A stretch of 9,359 bases of DNA, from NCBI GenBank assembly GCA_963632245.1, contig CAVGTF010000096.1, positions 1-9,359 of the forward strand, given 5' to 3'. The position numbers and the translations under genes are program-made. The notes beneath the pieces were generated by a model that was given only the letters and a program-made list of their open reading frames with translations, ran no database searches and had not been told where the DNA came from. Below, one piece after another: positions 5,993-9,359 of this stretch (within the stretch, counting starts at the first letter, position 1; every line of letters begins with the position of its first letter). The stretch comes from UBA1724 sp963632245. GTDB taxonomy: Bacteria; Verrucomicrobiota; Lentisphaeria; Oligosphaerales; Oligosphaeraceae.

Positions 5993-6976
5993 TTGTCTTC
6001 CTTCCTTGAAATCCTACAGGCCTTTCTCCAGGGACTCGTCCCTGTGGTCGAGTTGCTGGTGCTGACCATCCTGTACTGGCTGCTGCTGCGGGTCCTGCGG
6101 CATACTCGCGCCATCTTTCCCATGGCGGTGCTGGTGCTGGCGTCCATGGTCATTGGCTTTGTCAACCTCTGGTTGAACATGCCGGTGCTCTCCAGCATCG
6201 CCAATAGCTTCCTGCGCTTCCTGCCACTGGTCGTCCTGGTGCTCTTCCCCGAGGAGATCCGCCGGTTGCTGGCAAGCCCCGCCGTCAATTTCCGTCGCTA
6301 CACCATGAATATCCGTCGTCGCCGGACCTCCCTGCGCTTGAAGCGGACCCTGGAGGAATCCGCGGACGAGCTGGTGAAGGGCGTCTGCTGTCTGACGCCG
6401 TTGCCACAGTGGCGCGGATATCTCCGGGATCACTATCATCTGGATATGGATGAGGAGCGGCTCTCCATGAAGAATACCGGCGCCCTCATCGCCATCGAGG
6501 GCGTCGCCGGCTTGGACGACTTCCAGGAGATGGGCGTCCAATTGGATTGCCGACTCAACTACCGACTCCTCCGGACCATCTTCTATTCCGGAACCGCACT
6601 CCACGACGGCGGCGTGATCCTCCGCGTCTCCCGAAACGGCGAACTGACCATCACCGCCGCCGGATGCCGCTTCCCCATGGACGAAAATGCCGGAAATGGC
6701 CCCGTCCATACTCGACAGAATGCCGTGCGCGGCTTGGCGGAACGCACCGATGCCTTCGTGCTCATGGTCTCCGAAGAGACCGGCAGCGTGCTGATTCCCG
6801 AGGCGGAGGACCGCCAGCGCATCCGCCGACTGACTTCTCCCGCGGAACTCCGTGAGGAGCTCATGGCATTCCTGTTGCAGAGCTCCACCAACCGCGCCGC
6901 AAGAATCCTCCCGGAACGGGAATCCACCGCTGATGACTCGCCTGCCGATACGGAGGCGGCATTCCCGCAGAAATGA
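5993..6976 (+). CDS. cdaA: CdaA-type diadenylate cyclase family protein with variant motifs
   Basis: This 327-residue membrane protein belongs to the CdaA (DacA) family, which makes cyclic di-AMP from two ATP. Three transmembrane helices lie near residues 17-36, 41-61 and 66-86. A basic linker (98-118) leads to the DAC domain with NTGALIAIE (161-169), LHDGGVIL (203-210) and VSEETG (259-264). The catalytic aspartate is present (D205), but the canonical DGA is DGG, and the RHR motif (TRHRAA) reads TRQNAV (240-245). About 25 extra residues (roughly 133-158) precede the GALI strand. The start is TTG 5993: it gives the usual family N-terminus, has only AAAGAG directly beside it, and lies just after the CCTCCTT heptads of copy B. 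The gene overlaps cdaR by ATGA. Family membership is secure; activity is uncertain. Confidence 0.92.
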   Translation: MSSFLEILQAFLQGLVPVVELLVLTILYWLLLRVLRHTRAIFPMAVLVLASMVIGFVNLWLNMPVLSSIANSFLRFLPLVVLVLFPEEIRRLLASPAVNFRRYTMNIRRRRTSLRLKRTLEESADELVKGVCCLTPLPQWRGYLRDHYHLDMDEERLSMKNTGALIAIEGVAGLDDFQEMGVQLDCRLNYRLLRTIFYSGTALHDGGVILRVSRNGELTITAAGCRFPMDENAGNGPVHTRQNAVRGLAERTDAFVLMVSEETGSVLIPEAEDRQRIRRLTSPAELREELMAFLLQSSTNRAARILPERESTADDSPADTEAAFPQK

Positions 6977-8073
6977 GCTCCCAGAATACAAAACAGCGCG
7001 CCTCCGCAAAGAGTGCCCTCAAGAGCCATTGGAAGAATCTGGGAAGCTGGCTGCAGGTCCTGGACTTCTGGCGCCTGGTGGTGGCCTTCGGTTTGGCATG
7101 CGGCACCTTCTTTCTGCTTCGGCAGCAGTTCTCCAGCAGCGGATACTCCGCCTGGCGCGAAATCCAGAATGTGGCCGTGGAAATCCCCCGCTCCGGATTG
7201 GGAGTGGATGTCTCTCTGGACGATCGGCCCTTTACCGTCGATCTGATGGTCACCGTGGATCTTCTCCACCTGGGACGACCCATCTCCGCCGGCGATTTCA
7301 AGATCTCCGCCGATCCCCGCCGCCTGGGCGCATTGATCCGCAATCAGGCGAATGCCGAGGACCAAGACGAGTGCGAGGTTGTCTACCATGTGGAGCCCTC
7401 CGATGTGCTGGTGAAGCCCGATGGCGTGGAGATCCGTGAGATCAAGAGCGACGATCTCCATGTGGTCTACGAGCCCATGGTGACCAAGGAGGTGCCCGTG
7501 CGACTCTCTCTGGACCGCCGCCACCAGGAGGAGGGCTGGAGCTACGATTGCCGCCTCATTCAAGAGATCGTGGTGGTCCATGGCCCCGCCTCCCAGGTGA
7601 AGCGCATCGACTCCGTGACCACCGAGCCCGTGGAATTGCAGGAGACACAGGCGTATTCCGGGATGGTCGCCCTACAGGAGCCCCCCGGATTCGCGGATGT
7701 GCACTTCTCCCGCTCCAAGGTGGAATACAAGGTGGTTCCCGAAAAGGAGACCATGGAGGACACCACCCGCGCGTTCAACAATGTCCAGGTGGTCTTCCTG
7801 ACCCGCGGCGATTCCACTCTGCGCCCACGGCTTCCCGATGGCATCGCGCCCCGCCGGAATGTCCATCTCCAGGGGCCCTCGAAGGTCCTGAAGAGCCTGA
7901 CGCCGGAACAGCTCCAGCTGGTCTGCGATCTGACTCCCTACACCATGGAGGGCGGTCATAAGGTCCGACTGCAGCCACTGTGGCTGCCAGAGGGCGTCCA
8001 GGTGGTGGAGATCTTCCCTGAACCCGATCTGACGGTGGAGCTCACGGATCTGCGCGAGGGAGGCGCCCGATAG
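6973..8073 (+). CDS. cdaR: YbbR-domain protein, CdaR-like partner of CdaA
   Basis: This 366-residue protein has a basic cytoplasmic N-terminus, one transmembrane helix (about 33-50) and an extracytoplasmic region of YbbR-like beta repeats. YbbR signatures include GPASQVKRIDSVTTEPVEL (204-222) and GPSKVLKSLTPEQLQLVCDL (301-320), and earlier repeat strands span about 62-180. CdaR proteins bind CdaA and modulate c-di-AMP synthesis in Firmicutes. The ATG overlaps the cdaA stop (ATGA), so coupled expression and a CdaA-CdaR complex are likely. In Firmicutes glmM commonly follows; here miaA does. The sequence is too divergent to count repeats exactly. Confidence 0.88.
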   Translation: MSSQNTKQRASAKSALKSHWKNLGSWLQVLDFWRLVVAFGLACGTFFLLRQQFSSSGYSAWREIQNVAVEIPRSGLGVDVSLDDRPFTVDLMVTVDLLHLGRPISAGDFKISADPRRLGALIRNQANAEDQDECEVVYHVEPSDVLVKPDGVEIREIKSDDLHVVYEPMVTKEVPVRLSLDRRHQEEGWSYDCRLIQEIVVVHGPASQVKRIDSVTTEPVELQETQAYSGMVALQEPPGFADVHFSRSKVEYKVVPEKETMEDTTRAFNNVQVVFLTRGDSTLRPRLPDGIAPRRNVHLQGPSKVLKSLTPEQLQLVCDLTPYTMEGGHKVRLQPLWLPEGVQVVEIFPEPDLTVELTDLREGGAR

Positions 8074-8094
8074 CAGACCTCGCTTGAGGGGGAG

Positions 8095-8131
8095 GGCGGC
8101 GTCGTTGCCCGCGCCCATCCGCCGATTTTTT
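8095..8131 (+). terminator. Possible intrinsic terminator between cdaR and miaA
   Basis: GGCGG (8095-8099) can pair with CCGCC (8119-8123), followed by GA and T6 (8126-8131). The stem is only five pairs with a long 19-base loop, and a competing GGGCG/CGCCC stem exists. The T-run lies just before the alternative miaA ATG at 8140. Confidence 0.4.
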
Positions 8132-8162
8132 ATTGAATTATGGAACAGGAAGGACTTTCATG

Positions 8163-8170
8163 GGAGGAGG
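8163..8170 (+). promoter_or_regulatory. Ribosome binding site favouring the 8173 start of miaA
   Basis: GGAGGAGG lies 2-5 bases before ATG 8173, depending on which GGAGG is used. The in-frame ATG at 8140 follows an AT-rich sequence with no SD, so 8173 is preferred. Confidence 0.6.
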
Positions 8171-8172
8171 GC

Positions 8173-9150
8173 ATGGCTCTCACTCCCCAGGAGAAGGCGG
8201 CCTACGAGGCCGCCGCTAGTGCCCCCGTGCTGGTAATCACGGGCCCCACCGCTACCGGAAAGACCCGCCTGGCCGTGGAATTGAGCCGGCGCTTCCAGGG
8301 CGAGATCATCAGCGTGGATTCCCGACAGGTCTATCGCGGCATGGACCTGGGCACCGGAAAGGATCTGGAGGAGTATCGCGAGGGCGGCACTCCCGTCCCC
8401 ACACACCTCCTCGATGTGGTAGATCCCGGAGAACCCTACGATCTCTGCCGGTATCTCCGCGATGCCCGACGCGCCCTGGGAGAAATCCATTCCCGCGGAA
8501 GACTCCCCGTGCTCTCCGGCGGAACACCACTCTATCTCGCCGGACTCCTGGATGGATATGAAATGGGCAGCGCGCCCCCCGACCCGGAATTCCGACGCTC
8601 CCTGGAGGGACTCTCCTCCGCGGAACTCCGCGCACTCTTGGAAAAGGAGGCGACGCCGGAACTCCTGGCACGCACCGATATGACTCAGGATCGACGGATC
8701 ATTCGCGCGCTGGAAATCGCACGCGGAACCCCCGCCGAACCCGTCCCGCCTCTGAAAAAGACCCTGATCCTCGCTCCTAAATATTCCCGCACGGAGGTCC
8801 GCGAACGAATCCTCCAACGGCTGGACGCACGGCTGGATGCCGGGCTCATCGAGGAGGTCCAGGGGCTCCTCGACCAGGGACTCCCCCCAGAAAAGCTGGA
8901 GTGGTTCGGACTGGAATACCGCTATGTCGGACGATATCTCTCGGGACAACTCTCCCGACAGGAAATGCACGACCAACTCCTTACCCAAATCCGACGCTTC
9001 GCAAAACGCCAGGATATCTGGTTCCGAAAACTGGAACGCGAAGGACACCCCATCCACTGGATCCCCCAGGGAGACATCGAGGAAGCCGCCAGCTGTGTCG
9101 AGGAATTCCTAGAAAAAGGAGGAAGGAGGAAGGAGGAAGGAGGAAGTTAG
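8173..9150 (+). CDS. miaA: tRNA dimethylallyltransferase (MiaA2-like variant)
   Basis: This 325-residue enzyme transfers dimethylallyl to N6 of A37 in tRNAs reading UNN codons. Motifs are the P-loop GPTATGKT (24-31), DSRQVYRGMDLGTGKD (49-64), LLDVVDPGEPYDL (79-91), GGTPLYLAGLLDGYEM (116-131), RRIIRALEIA (174-183) and FGLEYRYVGRYLSG (245-258). The C-terminal FAKRQDIWFRKLEREGHPIHWI lies at 276-297. GLEYRY with AKRQ-WFR-ER-G-IHWI resembles the second MiaA type of Bacteroidota rather than E. coli MiaA, which has GYKE there. That assignment is from memory of the family. The final 11 residues KGGRRKEEGGS and the stop come from the AAGGAGG heptads of repeat copy C. The alternative start at 8140 would add 11 residues. 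Confidence 0.93.
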   Translation: MALTPQEKAAYEAAASAPVLVITGPTATGKTRLAVELSRRFQGEIISVDSRQVYRGMDLGTGKDLEEYREGGTPVPTHLLDVVDPGEPYDLCRYLRDARRALGEIHSRGRLPVLSGGTPLYLAGLLDGYEMGSAPPDPEFRRSLEGLSSAELRALLEKEATPELLARTDMTQDRRIIRALEIARGTPAEPVPPLKKTLILAPKYSRTEVRERILQRLDARLDAGLIEEVQGLLDQGLPPEKLEWFGLEYRYVGRYLSGQLSRQEMHDQLLTQIRRFAKRQDIWFRKLEREGHPIHWIPQGDIEEAASCVEEFLEKGGRRKEEGGS

Positions 9151-9243
9151 GCCAGGGTTTCGCGAGGCGAAACCCCGCGCCGGGAAGGCCCGGCGCGTGC
9201 GCCCAGCGCGCCCCTATTGGCGCGCAATATCGCCGGTAAGGCG
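9113..9243 (+). repeat. Structured intergenic repeat, copy C
   Basis: This copy lies on the + strand, opposite to A and B. It starts with AAA and four exact AAGGAGG heptads (9116-9143), then AAGTTAGGCCAGG. Stem 1 follows (9155-9162 with 9168-9175), then stem 2 (9176-9184 with 9189-9197, CGCGCCGGG/CCCGGCGCG), stem 3 (9206-9212 with 9219-9225, GCGCGCC/GGCGCGC) and a shorter stem 4 (9231-9234 with 9240-9243). The first 38 bases are the end of miaA. The AAGGTGCCGCAGGCGC box and TTAG array seen beyond copies A and B are missing here. Stems 1 and 2 directly after the stop could act in transcript 3'-end formation or stabilisation, but no T-run follows. Confidence 0.88.
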
Positions 9244-9359
9244 GAAGAAGCTAGGCGGGGGAAAACTATCCAAAGGACTGGGGGCAAGCCCCCCCGCACC
9301 CCCCTTGCCCATACACAGGCGGCGAATGCCGCACAGCGGCCCAAAGGCCGGTACCGTAC
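9244..9359. other. Gene-free tail with G/C tracts
   Basis: I see no gene here. The segment has GGACTGGGGGCAAGCCCCCC starting at 9275, which resembles the block after folP at 5671, then CCGCACCCCCCTTGCCC. GGCGGCGAATGCCGC and GGCC...GGCC words follow near the window edge. GGGGG/CCCCC pairing around CAAG is possible. It is probably a continuation of the repeat landscape that runs beyond the window. Confidence 0.5.

Noticed and set aside
9113..9243. Insertion sequence remnant
   Set aside because: No transposase fragment, terminal inverted repeat pair or target duplication is visible at any of the three copies. A non-autonomous element remains possible.

Overview
The window is a GC-rich bacterial chromosomal segment with eight genes, seven on the + strand and one on the - strand. 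The genes are ordinary in type. The intergenic DNA is not: it holds three related copies (A, B, C) of a complex structured repeat. The organism is probably Gram-negative, judging by an LPS-kinase-like protein. The MiaA variant and the folP-cdaA adjacency recall Bacteroidota and relatives, but the GC-rich codon use suggests another lineage, perhaps one of the PVC phyla. This taxonomic reading is inference and weak.

Layout. Positions 1-116 are two tandem 58-bp TTAG-rich units, followed directly by repeat copy A (117-263). A - strand gene for a protein-kinase-fold (Kdo/WaaP-like) protein ends inside copy A. A divergent spacer (1086-1265) separates it from a + strand run: a YeaD-type hexose-6-phosphate mutarotase, a DedA membrane protein overlapping rmuC by GTGA, a small membrane-anchored protein of unknown function, and a strong intrinsic terminator at 4746-4787. 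Next comes folP (dihydropteroate synthase), then repeat copy B in a 333-bp gene-free gap (5660-5992). After it come cdaA (diadenylate cyclase family), cdaR/ybbR overlapping it by ATGA, and miaA. miaA ends inside repeat copy C (9113-9243). The last ~115 bases contain only repeat-like G/C tracts.

Functional threads. cdaA-cdaR is the classic c-di-AMP synthase/regulator pair, here beside folP. The CdaA copy departs from the usual catalytic signatures (DGG for DGA, RQN for RHR). miaA modifies tRNA. RmuC, DedA and the sugar mutarotase are housekeeping or envelope functions.

The most novel signal is the repeat family. Each copy carries four tandem heptads of AAGGAGG, which is the Shine-Dalgarno consensus (CCTCCTT, the anti-SD core, on the other strand). 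A conserved TTAGGCCAGGGTTTCG box and a series of hairpins follow. The stems are kept while their sequences differ between copies. In copies A and C the heptads are read in the same frame as the 3' end of the adjacent gene. They add the shared tail KGGRRKEEGGS and supply the stop codon, so two unrelated proteins share a C-terminus.
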